Origin: Gaertneriomyces semiglobifer | Taxonomy: Eukaryota > Chytridiomycota > Chytridiomycetes > Spizellomycetales > Spizellomycetaceae | Direction: 5' to 3' | Assembly (NCBI GenBank): GCA_025558075.1 | Contig: JAHLKF010000006.1 | Coordinates: forward strand, 248,001-312,000 | DNA length: 64,000 nucleotides | Part shown: positions 1 through 8,949 of the stretch, piece after piece | How the letters are laid out: each line of letters opens with the position of its first letter | How positions within the stretch are numbered: the first letter of the stretch is position 1 | Notes under the pieces: generated by a model | Databases searched by the model: none | What the model was told of the DNA's origin: nothing | The model's input: only the letters and a program-made list of their open reading frames with translations | Program-made: the position numbers and the translations under genes

Positions 1-396
1 CGAAGTTCAAAGCACATGTCTTCCGTGAGAAAGCACCCCAAGACCACTGCTATGAATGAAATGCATCTGGGCAGCATGTTCTGTGGGTGTCTATGAAAGT
101 TCCATCCCTCAAATGGTGCCAATGGAAACTGAAGCACCTATTCGGTAAACTGATTTTTTTTGGGTTCGAGCTGCTCACCCACCGGACCTGAACAGGATCC
201 ACCGCGCACACTAGGAGCATGATCGACCGGCCATTGACGACCACCCTTAAGCTCAACTCAACTTTGCGTCGAAGGCCAGAGCGCTTAACAACAATTCCAT
301 GTTACCTTTTCAATTAACGGCTTTCTCGTCCTTTCGATATCGTTGTTCAGCAACTCACCGCGGCTGTTGTCGATAAAGCAAATCTAAACAGTGCAA
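1..396. other. left-edge non-coding stretch
   Basis: No convincing coding region was found. The open frames here are short, lack recognisable motifs and do not join by plausible splice sites. The right part is presumably the promoter and 5' leader of the membrane-protein gene that starts at 397. The far left could be the end of a gene lying outside the window, but nothing in the sequence decides this. Confidence 0.4.
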
Positions 397-1108
397 ATGA
401 AGGCTGGAACGGGCACCACCAACTGGACGGCATTCGACGAACTCTCGAACAATAGACTGTTGCGAGCCAATCACACTGCTTGGCAAGTTGTCATCATCGT
501 TTTCTATTCCGTGCTCAATTTCGATTTGATAGGTTACGGGTCCTATGTCCCCATCCACGAAGGCCTACCTTTGGGACATTTACATTGCTGTATACCTTCT
601 CTGCTTCGTCTTATGGGGGCTCCGTTATGCCTACATGGAGTTCCGCCGTAACCGCTCCGGGGTCCTCAACTTTGTCTTTGTCAGTTGCCCTGTGGGTGTA
701 TTCACACTTTGGGCTATACCAATCATAAACACCTCCGTTGCTGCGTACTTTGGAAAATACACACCACCTATTACAATAACCGAAGTGGCCGTTTGGGCGA
801 TGGCAGTACATCCGCTAATAAAATCACTGCGAAGGTCACGGTGTGATATTTCATTGGATCCGCACTCACCGGACACTTGGCGCACGGAATCGTCGACCGC
901 GGCACTGATGGGAGCGGCAAGTGCCGCCTACTACCACACGCTACGTGCGACACGTTATTTTTGGTTGGCTCTTGTTGTGATACTTGTTGCGGGATACTGG
1001 ACAGCGCTTCGAGAAGGGCGGGCAAAATGCGATCCCCAAGTCACTGCCACGAAGAGCCAACAAAATGCCGAAGTAAAAGAGAAGATAGACGTCGTATGTG
1101 CTGATTAA
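397..1108 (+). CDS. small polytopic membrane protein, unknown function
   Basis: I do not recognise the family. The model is exon 397-486 spliced to 533-1108, 221 aa, with a 46-base intron ending TTGATAG. The splice keeps frame, and the 5' site (GTTGTC) is not a strong consensus, so the first 30 residues are less certain than the rest. The second exon encodes about four hydrophobic helices: one just after YLWDIYIAVYLL, one around VFVSCPVGVFTLW, one around TEVAVWAMAV and one near the C-terminus (YFWLALVVILVAGYW). The tail is hydrophilic with many Lys, Glu and Gln. There is no signal peptide and no catalytic motif. Integral membrane location is read from hydropathy; the role is unknown. Confidence 0.6.
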
Positions 1109-1464
1109 CTACATTAGAGACCTCTTCCGTTTACTTGAACATATCCACATCGTCCGTCCTGCATCTGCTTGAATCCTTCCTTCGTTAGCGGTTGAACAGT
1201 CACATGACATGTCACATTATGTAAGCAACTCCGCTCGCGACTTTTGGGTGTTCGCACTGCTCCAGTGTTTTCTTTTCGTGACAGCAAACGCAGGTCGTTC
1301 GACAGGTGGCCCACGCACGCATCGTACATACAACGCACCTGCAGGCAAGCGATTTCTGTCTGATCATCGTTCGTTAGTTGATAGCGTTCCCTCGAAACGG
1401 CTGCGCATGACAACAAAGCGACATATTCCGCGCTCCATCAAGTAACGAACGGTGATCAGACAGG
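1109..1464. other. intergenic region
   Basis: About 350 bases between two same-strand genes. It should contain the 3' end of the membrane-protein gene and the promoter of the coiled-coil gene. I see no RNA gene, no clear TATA box and no repeat. Confidence 0.4.
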
Positions 1465-2663
1465 ATGGCACCAAAAGCGAAGACTACGAAATCCTCGCAA
1501 TTGAAGCAGCAGCAAATTGAGAGGGATCTCATGCTCTTTCCTGACGATTTTAAAAGGATGGGCATGGATCCGCCAGAGTTATCCCCCGCCGATTTAACGT
1601 CCATGTTGCAAAAGCGCTTGCGGAAGAAGGGGCCATTGCATGTCAAGTTTCTGGGTGTAAATGACGTCAACGAAGATATCGGTGGACTACCTTTACCCAG
1701 TAGACTCAGATTACAGGAAGAGGAAACGCAATATGTTGCATTTGCTTATAGCGCAGTGATGGACGAATTTGATTGCTGTCTGTGTATGGGCAACTACAAT
1801 CTGCCAGGACTCCACGGTGAGTTTCATGTTTGTTGCCTACACATTTCCTTTCTTCATTCCACTGATCGTGTTAATTAGAGCTGACACCTAAGCAGGAGTC
1901 ATCTGTTGAGGCCGGGGTTCTAGAAGTTACAACTGCTGAACGTACCTCTGAGGCCGCAGCCATTACGAACGTTGAAGAAGCTGCTGAGCAAGGCGCTTTT
2001 TCTGCCCGGCGGATGCTCCCCTCGTCGAGTATGACAACTGCACGTCGCCTTTCAGCTGTGTCAGCGGTCGTTGAGAGCCCCATGTTGTCCCTGCAAAGTG
2101 AAGCTTCGGCGGTGGCACATCCCCTCGCAATATCACAGGATGGCGCTGCCAGCATTTGGGACCCAAATGTAGTGAGTCGGTAACTTAACCGCCACGTCCA
2201 ACGATATCTTAATCCCTTTTGCACCAGGAGTTGGTTTTTGTGGAAGGGGTCCCTTCGACAATCGAACTTGGATTCATTCCCGAACCTGAAGAGATCGTGT
2301 CACCAGACGAAGAGGAAGAAGAGAAAGACGAGGAAGACGAGGAAGACGAGGAAGAAGAGGAAGAAGAGGAAGAAGAAGCAGCACTTACGGTTCCGGAAGG
2401 TAAAACACCTTTCGAAAGGGTTTGTATTATTCCTTGAATTGTTTTCATGAGAGTAAGACTTATATAACCTGCGTCATAAGTATGTGATCCACGCGGTCGT
2501 CAAACTGGACAAGAAAGTCTCCAAGCTGGACAAAAAAGTCTCCGAACTGGACAAGAAGGTCTCCCAACTGGACCGTAGAGTTTCCCTACTGGACAAGAAG
2601 GTTATGAAATTGGGACATGACTTCTCGCCTTTAGATCGACATCAAGGAGACACGTTACTTTGA
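1465..2663 (+). CDS. acidic protein with C-terminal heptad-repeat coiled coil
   Basis: Unrecognised family. Four exons fit in phase: 1465-1816, 1879-2171, 2228-2419 and 2481-2663, 339 aa. The N-terminal 30 residues are basic (MAPKAKTTKS). Residues of about 60-115 look folded, with a cluster DCCLCMGNYN. The middle is low complexity and Ser/Thr/Ala rich. Exon 3 carries a run of about 25 Glu/Asp residues. Exon 4 encodes five near-identical seven-residue units of the type KLDKKVS, an ideal coiled coil, then a short tail. The third intron uses a GTTTGT donor, chosen because it alone keeps the heptad frame. Architecture suggests a scaffold or oligomeric protein; this is inference. An unspliced reading would stop before the coiled coil. 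Confidence 0.6.
2502..2606 (+). repeat. five tandem 21-bp units encoding co-linear heptads
   Basis: Five consecutive 21-base units share the core CTGGAC...GTCTCC and differ by few bases, mostly at the first codon and at third positions. Each encodes one heptad (x-L-D-K-K-V-S). The last two units have diverged most (DRRVS, DKKVM). The unit length equals one heptad, so expansion or contraction would keep the coiled-coil register. Confidence 0.85.
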
Positions 2664-3121
2664 AGGATCGTCTTGAGAGGGTGTTTCACCTCGAGCTTAC
2701 ACTAGGACCAGGTTAGACAAAGAGTTCGCTCAGCCTCCGCCCAACTGTTTGGTTAATACCACGCGGAGGACTATTTTTTGGGGACTAATACTCGTTAATA
2801 GTCCCCTAGTGATAGCCCCGATTGTGTCGTCGGCAACGGACGTGGGACAAACGAATGCACACATGAGTATGATCTCTGATCATTGCGAGAATGTGGAGTG
2901 TTGCAACTTGCTGGCTCAAGTTGATCCAATGAGGTCACAATTATTGGAACACAGACAGAATCATTGGGGCTGCAATAAGAACTCAACAGGTAGCAGCTCT
3001 TACTCCTAGTGCTAGTGCAAGCAGTGATGTTCAGATTGCTTCGGGTTGTAGCGTTGCCTTCCATGTGCATATTACTATACGTCTGTTATCCCCTCGAAGT
3101 CCTCCACACGTGGCATTAATA
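2664..3121. other. intergenic region with a short hairpin
   Basis: No gene is supported. An 8-bp perfect inverted repeat, GGGGACTA at 2780-2787 and TAGTCCCC at 2799-2806, encloses an 11-base loop. Short open frames here lack motifs. The region borders the foldback repeat on its right. Confidence 0.4.
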
Positions 3122-3311
3122 AGTTATAGCACGCTTGTTACGGGCTATTTACGATAATCAGTGCCCTCGAACTGCTGCTTGGTGTTCTCGTGCAGTGTAG
3201 AATAGCCCTCGACAAGTCTCAGGCGATCAGTGTTCTACACTCGACCTACCTTGCAAACGCAGCTCTCGGGCACTGATTATCGTAAATAACCATACGCGGG
3301 GTGCTATAACT
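3122..3311. repeat. 190-bp foldback (inverted-repeat) element, MITE-like
   Basis: The ends are exact inverse complements: an 11-base arm at 3122-3132 matches 3301-3311, and a 21-base arm at 3146-3166 matches 3268-3288. Between these the arms differ over 12-13 bases. An inner 8-bp pair (GTGTAGAA near 3197, TTCTACAC near 3232) nests inside. The whole could fold into one long hairpin with a loop of about 25-30 bases. This layout is typical of miniature inverted-repeat transposable elements or foldback elements. I could not identify a clear target-site duplication, and no second copy was noticed in this window, so mobility is inferred only. Confidence 0.7.
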
Positions 3312-3464
3312 GGTGTAAGCACCCGACTTACACTCCAGGGCAAGGTACTTGTTTTTATCCACCAGCGACAGCGAAAACAGCGTCATTCTTTGCCCTAGCA
3401 AGGCAAGGCAGGTTTTGAATACGTAACGTACTGACACTTTTTGCATTACAATTCAGCCTACCAA

Positions 3465-4190
3465 TTATTTGCAGGGCAAGGATTTCACGCTTCGTGCCTG
3501 TTCCGCAGGAGCATCCAAGTACTTGCAAAGACGGTACTTGGCTCCGTCGATGGCCTCATTGATGAGCTTTACGGTATCGTCTCCAGCGTGTCTCATGGTC
3601 TCAGCGTTGTCCGTGTCCGACCCACTGTGTTCAACATACGTGATCTCGGACCTATCTGCGGCCGCAATGCCCAGAACATCAACCGCAAAGGTTTGACGGT
3701 TGCCTTCACACATCTCACGCAAGGACTTGGTGCTGTTGGCCGGTCTTTCCACCCAGTCGAAGACAATGGTGTGGAAGGTGTGTTCCATATGCTTGAAAAG
3801 TGGTGAAACCTGCTCAATGAGGTGTTTTCGCTCCCGCCCCGGAACCAGAACGTTGCCGCTTAGGTGGCGCACCATCGCCCAAAAGTCAAATAGCACACTT
3901 CGTGCGACATGCAAATGTTTGTCGTCCTGATCATTTGAGGACAAAAGTATAGACGGTACGCCAGCAATGGGCTCAGCGATGATGTGCGTGATCATTTGCG
4001 GTACCGAGTCTGGAACACACGACATGTCGTGATCTCATTCATCTGGTTCACGTAGGGAGTCTGTTCTTCGGAAGGATCATGTCGTGAGGCTCGAGAGAAA
4101 GACAATGTCGGCCGCGGTGTCGAACTTGGTGCTTGTTGTAAACTGCGGTTTCATAGGCGAATGGAGGAACGGTCGGAACTCGCCCTGCAT
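3465..4190 (-). pseudogene. decayed ORF, fungal expanded-family type, frame-broken
   Basis: The longest intact piece is 3465-4025 (186 aa), containing the stretch ITYVEHSG and the helix-like DDTVKLINEAIDGAKYR near the C-terminus. Upstream on the same strand, coding-like sequence continues in two other frames: a segment ending in NQMNEIT over about 4030-4080, and one reading EFRPFLHSPMKPQF over about 4085-4190. Stops separate them and no introns of normal length reconcile them. I therefore read this as a gene broken by at least two frameshifts, or less likely as a short gene starting at 4025. I have a weak impression that the ITYVEHSG region belongs to a family expanded in early fungi; this is unconfirmed. 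Confidence 0.4.
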
Positions 4191-4197
4191 GAGACGT

Positions 4198-4923
4198 TCA
4201 GGAATAATTAATAAGCACCTTCGTCGGAGTCGTCGCTTCCTCTTCTGCGACGGCCTGGGTAGATTTGTTTGCTCTCTTCCTTTTCCCGGTGGTTTTATCA
4301 ACTTTCCTCAGCTGTTCATCAGGGTTCACGCTTGCCAGTCTATTGAATAGGACCGGTACCCCCATAAGTGCCGGACTGCCTCTCAGGGCGCTCGTATTAA
4401 AGAAAGAATCGACTGCTTCCTGGAAGGTATTCGTCGTTGCCCTTCTAAGTGATGCCGTTCCAACTTCCTTTCGCGGTCGACCTTCTTGGTCTTGATGGTG
4501 GTCCCGTCCACGCTGGAAAGCGTGCGGGTTGTACCGGATGAAGGCGATGTTGATGGTGTTGCCTTCTAGCACTAAGGTATGGTGTACATCGGCCATTCTC
4601 CTCACTTCGCAGGAGACCGAATACGAGCTGTGCTGGTGCTCTTCTACTTCCAACAGCACAAACCCGGCCAGTTTTCCCTCCTCGTCATTCACCTCTACCA
4701 AGAAATCAATATAGGCCCGGGAGCCATCCGTCCCGGCGCAGCGGAAGTCAACCATGTGCTCCGTTTTGAAGGTGAGGCCGTTTTCCTTTAGCACGTCTTC
4801 AATTCGAGCTTGTTGGTGTACTCGCCGGACTTGCCAGGCGGTCGGGTGCTCCATACCCTTGTCCTTGCCGTTACGGTCAGCTACGTTGTGTGCATAATCT
4901 GGAAACGAGGTAATGTACTTCAA
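4198..4923 (-). CDS. endonuclease-like protein of an algal-virus/oomycete family
   Basis: Single-exon ORF of 241 aa starting MKYITSFPDY. The centre (residues about 45-130) reads Y-I-D-F-L-V-E-V, then LLEVEEHQHSSY, then C-EVRRM, then IAFIRYNPHAF. This matches, from memory, the conserved block EVDENQH ... C..KR ... FIRFNPD found in proteins of phaeoviruses, other giant DNA viruses, algae and oomycetes. The D...ExE spacing resembles a PD-(D/E)xK nuclease core. The C-terminus is basic (GKRKRANKS), which would suit nuclear entry or nucleic acid binding. Nuclease activity is inferred from fold resemblance only. The ORF ends just upstream of a decayed ORF on the same strand, so it may itself be truncated. 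Horizontal or viral origin is possible but unproven. Confidence 0.55.
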   Translation of the reverse strand: MKYITSFPDYAHNVADRNGKDKGMEHPTAWQVRRVHQQARIEDVLKENGLTFKTEHMVDFRCAGTDGSRAYIDFLVEVNDEEGKLAGFVLLEVEEHQHSSYSVSCEVRRMADVHHTLVLEGNTINIAFIRYNPHAFQRGRDHHQDQEGRPRKEVGTASLRRATTNTFQEAVDSFFNTSALRGSPALMGVPVLFNRLASVNPDEQLRKVDKTTGKRKRANKSTQAVAEEEATTPTKVLINYS

Positions 4924-5224
4924 CCTCGAACGTATATGCGCCCAGTTGATGACTTTCAGTCTAGGTCTTCGTCAGGGCTCACATTCGGTGAAGCAACTCA
5001 AGCTCACCCTGTTCATGTTCAAGGCAGCGTTCGCGTTCGCGTTTATATAGTTGGTCACCTGATGTGTCACATGAATTCACGTGCATCATGTGATTTCGTT
5101 AGAGGGACACGCGTGTAGTAATTCCAAGGAACTGAAAGTGGAACGAGCAGCAAACGTACGTCTAACGGACATTGTGAAGAAGCATCATTGAAGATAGAAT
5201 AAGCAAGGACCGCTCGGAAACGCA
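4924..5224. promoter_or_regulatory. divergent intergenic region with E-box inside an inverted repeat
   Basis: About 300 bases separate the nuclease-like ORF and the Rpn9 gene, which point away from each other. It holds a palindromic E-box CACGTG at 5078-5083, bracketed by the 8-bp inverted repeat TCACATGA (5067-5074) and TCATGTGA (5086-5093). To the left is a short GCGTTCGCGTT repeat near 5030. A dimeric bHLH or bZIP protein could bind here; that is inference. Confidence 0.4.
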
Positions 5225-6733
5225 ATGGGGGTAGAACAAATGGACGTCGACAGAGATGTCACCGTTTGGCTACGAGAGTCTCGGGATAAGGTAGCTATCA
5301 TCCTCTAGCATGATCTTGCCTTAGCGTTTCCTTGCGAATATGAATTTGACTGTAACTCTACAGGCATCACCAGCCCTAAAGGAGTTCTTCACTCGTTTTG
5401 AGGACCTTTATGATCGCAAACTGTATCACCAACTCACAGTCACATTGGAAGAATTTGTGAACCTCAAAAATGAAAATGTCGAGCAATGGTTTTTACCGCT
5501 CTATGAGCATTTCGTTTCGGATTGGGAAGGGAAAATGAACCAGTTGAGCCTGGTTCAGTTTGTTGTTAGGGCTAGTAAAGTACTGGGAGGTGAGATAGTG
5601 GTTCATCGTATTGAACAGATTGTTGATCTTGGGCGCAGTGATACTGACACCATGCATCAACTCAGACCCTGCAAAGTCAATCGAGTTCCTCACACCTTTA
5701 CACACCCGCCTTTCCAACCCACCCAAAAGCAAAAAGGATGACAGCCCTACCCATACCACCGAAACCCTTTCCGCCCATGTCCTTCTTTCCACCGCCATCG
5801 CGTCCTACACCCTACACTCAAACATTGAGGCCGCCAAGGACTTGCTCGACAAATGCGAGTCCATCATGGACAAAGAGCTCACATATGTAGTTCCCATCGT
5901 CAGCGCCGCGTACTATCGTGTCGCCTCTGATTACTACAAGGCGAAGCTAATGTACCCCGAGTATTACCGTACTGCATTGCTATTCTTATCATCAGTCAGT
6001 TTGGATGAGTTGCGGGAGGTGGAAAAACAAGAACGTGCCTACGAGTTGGCAATTGCGGCTGTTTTGGGTGAGGGCGTGTACAATTTCGGGGAGCTGGTGA
6101 GTGTAAGCTGCGGCGGATCGTGCTGTCGGAAGTTTACTCACAAAAATACAAAAATAGTTGCAGCACCCCATTCTTAGCTCCCTCGAGTCGACACCATACT
6201 CTTTTCTTCCTAGCTTGCTCTCCTCATTCAACACCGGGGCCATCTCGCAATTCAGCGCTCTTTCCACGTCACCGGCGTTTCTTAAAACGCCACTGCTCGT
6301 TTCCAACATCTCGTTCCTTCACCAAAAGATCTGTTTGATGGCATTGGTGGAGATGGTATTCCACAAGACAAAAGATGAACGGGGTAGAATTACTTTTGAG
6401 GAGATCAGCGAAAAGTGTCAAGTTGGGCGGGACGATGTGGAACATCTTGTTATGAGAGGCATGAGGGTTGGCTTGGTGAAAGGAAATATCGACGAAGTTG
6501 AAGGCGTGGTGAATGTAAGTCTTGAATTACGCTGTATTTTCTTGGTGTTCTCCCTCTCTGTTTTTGGAGTGAACTGAATGATGAATTTGCAGATTACATG
6601 GGTGCAACCGCGCATTCTGTCTTCGGAACAGATCAAGACCATTCGGGATAGGTTGGCTGGTTGGAGCGATGCAGTCAAGTCAAGGGTGTTGGATTTGGAA
6701 ACTGTTGAGATTGGAGAAGGCTTCAACCCGTAA
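5225..6733 (+). CDS. RPN9: 26S proteasome regulatory subunit Rpn9 (PSMD13)
   Basis: Five exons fit in phase: 5225-5290, 5364-5589, 5666-6096, 6158-6514 and 6593-6733, 406 aa, close to the usual 376-393. Rpn9 is a PCI-domain subunit of the lid of the 19S regulatory particle and helps hold the lid together. Recognisable blocks are LYDRKLYHQLTVTLEEFV near the N-terminus, the helical-repeat region with AKDLLDKCESI and YYRVASDYYKAK, and the C-terminal PCI winged helix from ISFLHQKICLMALVEMVF through RITFEEISEKC to ITWVQPRIL. The start at 5225 gives MGVEQMDVD; a second ATG in frame at 5240 is an alternative. Nothing is missing relative to the family. Confidence 0.93.
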
Positions 6734-6876
6734 TTCATCAAATATAACACACAGTCTTTGCTTGGAACTGTTATCAAATTTGGTCATTTTGAATGTGGTT
6801 TACCCTTGCAACTACCTATTTGATAAAGTTTGACTTTCTAACTACAAAGTGAACTAGATGAATCTTGACTTGGATA

Positions 6877-8949
6877 CTACAATTTCCTCTCACCCAACCC
6901 ATCTTCATGAAACCCGCTCATACTCATAATCGGCGGATATTCCAAACTCCACAGTTTTTTCCAAGTGCGCTCAAGAAAAATACTGCCATGCGTATAAGCT
7001 TCCTCGGTATCATTACCATGCAAGTGCAGGAGTGTGCGTGCGTAGCCTTGCATGGCAGATTGAAAGTGCGTGGAAGCAAAGTCGAGCGGAGGCGGCGCGT
7101 GAGGATCAGCTTTGATGGATGGTGTGTCGATGTTTTCTGTTGATCCATTGTCGTTGGCGGAGGCTTGTGAAGTGGAGCTTTTAGATGGACTGTCCTCGGT
7201 ACTGCCATTGTGGGCAGGTGTGGTACGAGGCGTGCGTGTTTCGGGAAAAAGCATCTGACGTGGCTTGGGTGTGCGGGTGGAGCGACGTTCAGGTTGGGCT
7301 GTGGTGACAGTTTTCTGCTTGGGAGTCTTTTTGGATGTCGCTGCGACCGGGCTAACTGGTGCGTCCACGCTTGCATCATTGTTGCTAGCAACAGACGTCG
7401 CTACAGCAGCACTAGGTAACGGATGACTCTTGGTGATCCATGACTTTAGTTTCTTTGGTGGTGGCTGGGTAAATGTCGCAGTAGGCGCGTGTGCATTTGG
7501 ATCAGTTGCGGACTCCGCGTCCTGGATGGATTCGATTTTACGTTTGGAAGGAGTTCGTGTGCGTTTCGAAGGTGTGACTGGATCTTCAGCTGGTGTGGCG
7601 GATGTATCCATTTCCGCTTCAGCACTTTCGACCATTGCTTCGGATTCGGACTGGGGTGCAGGTTGGACTGCTGGCGATTGGGGTGGCGCCGGTGCCGGCA
7701 CTTCTTGTTGTTGAAGATCTGGCTCTGTGCTCTCAACTACTACGTGGGCCATGATTCCCTCACCAGGCGAGTTCGCTTCCGGTTGCGGTGGTTGTTCTGC
7801 AGAAGACAAATCCGGTATAACTTCCACGGCATTGTCAGACGACAACGGATGTGCAGGCTCCGGTTCGGTTGAAATGTCGCTTCTCGGCGAGGGTATAGCT
7901 GCTTCCACCAAATCCGATTCTTGATTGCCGGCGCTGTTGTTGTTGACGTTGCTTGTGTCACTTGCAACATCTGCAGGGCGTTGCTCTTGGCTCAATGCAA
8001 TTTTATTGTTCACATCCGCAGCCGCGTCACTAGGAGAAGTTGGGCCAGTCCTGATGCTTTCACCGGCCTCAAAAGTGCCACTGGCCTCGGGTTGGCCACT
8101 TGCTATAGAAGTCTCACCGGTGCCCATGTAAGCGATAGGTGAGGGCATGTGACTCGGCGAGTGAGGAAGCATAATTCCCATGGGACTAGCTGGAGTCGAG
8201 ATCCCGGCGCCAGCTGGAGGAACACCCGTCTGAGGCACTCCAAAGTAAGCAATCTGGTGGGGGCCGACCGGAATGGCGTGCGGTACACCGTTAATAGTAA
8301 CCGTTGTTGCGGGCTGGCCGTTGATATAAGTCACTGGAGGCAGCATGTGAAAGAGTTCGTGGGGTTGTTGATCAAGTTTGATTTTTTTCTCAAAGCGCGT
8401 TCGCGAATTAGGCTTATTCGGACCGGTATGCCTGGCTCTTAGTTCCTTGAGAAAATCACGACGCTCAGCGAGATTTCCTAGAGGTTCGTCGTCGTCGTCG
8501 TCCTCGTCTTCAGCTTCCTCTTCGTTTTCGTGGTGTTGAAGACCTTCACCGTCGTCAGCGTCTGGGAGCTTATCGGGCAGAAAGACGATTTTGGCAAAGT
8601 TTGGTTCTACACGGTACTGATGCCACTTTTGACCGCCCCTAAAATCTGTTTCGCAAGTTTGACGAGAGCAGATCCTGTGTGGGCCTTCAGTAATGCAGCC
8701 GTCACCGTCTTCTTTTGTATGCGTGACAAAGTCTTTACAGCACTGCTGGTTCCAGAGAGAGATGGCTGCTCTAACGGCGCCGGCTGGCTTTTTCGTGTGA
8801 GAGATAAAGTTGTAGCGTTTGTAGTATTCCGAGACTACTTGCGAACTTGACCACTGATTGTTGAGTTTCGCGAAACAAAAAAGCAACCTGCGACTAGCGA
8901 TAAAGTTTTCTTCTGGCGGTATGACCTTTTGGTCGAGCTTCAGTCCCAT
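6877..8949 (-). CDS. large single-exon protein, low-complexity middle, unknown
   Basis: One uninterrupted frame of 690 aa, unusual in this intron-rich window. I do not recognise the family. Residues 1-125 look folded, with YYKRYNFISHTKKPAG and a Cys-rich stretch including CCKDF and CSRQTC, so a small DNA- or metal-binding domain is possible. An acidic run (about 145-160) follows. Residues 230-600 are Pro/Ser/Thr/Ala rich and probably disordered, with basic patches such as TPSKRTRTPSKRK and ERRSTRTPKPR that resemble nuclear localisation signals. The last 70 residues look helical and folded (FASTHFQSAMQGYARTLLH). A nuclear regulatory role is plausible but inferred from composition only. Its 3' end is about 140 bp from that of Rpn9, convergently. 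Confidence 0.7.
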   Translation of the reverse strand: MGLKLDQKVIPPEENFIASRRLLFCFAKLNNQWSSSQVVSEYYKRYNFISHTKKPAGAVRAAISLWNQQCCKDFVTHTKEDGDGCITEGPHRICSRQTCETDFRGGQKWHQYRVEPNFAKIVFLPDKLPDADDGEGLQHHENEEEAEDEDDDDDEPLGNLAERRDFLKELRARHTGPNKPNSRTRFEKKIKLDQQPHELFHMLPPVTYINGQPATTVTINGVPHAIPVGPHQIAYFGVPQTGVPPAGAGISTPASPMGIMLPHSPSHMPSPIAYMGTGETSIASGQPEASGTFEAGESIRTGPTSPSDAAADVNNKIALSQEQRPADVASDTSNVNNNSAGNQESDLVEAAIPSPRSDISTEPEPAHPLSSDNAVEVIPDLSSAEQPPQPEANSPGEGIMAHVVVESTEPDLQQQEVPAPAPPQSPAVQPAPQSESEAMVESAEAEMDTSATPAEDPVTPSKRTRTPSKRKIESIQDAESATDPNAHAPTATFTQPPPKKLKSWITKSHPLPSAAVATSVASNNDASVDAPVSPVAATSKKTPKQKTVTTAQPERRSTRTPKPRQMLFPETRTPRTTPAHNGSTEDSPSKSSTSQASANDNGSTENIDTPSIKADPHAPPPLDFASTHFQSAMQGYARTLLHLHGNDTEEAYTHGSIFLERTWKKLWSLEYPPIMSMSGFHEDGLGERKL

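Noticed and set aside
7489..7872. long frames on the plus strand across the 690-aa orphan gene
   Set aside because: They are shadows of the minus-strand reading; Cys/Gly/Arg-rich composition with no motif.
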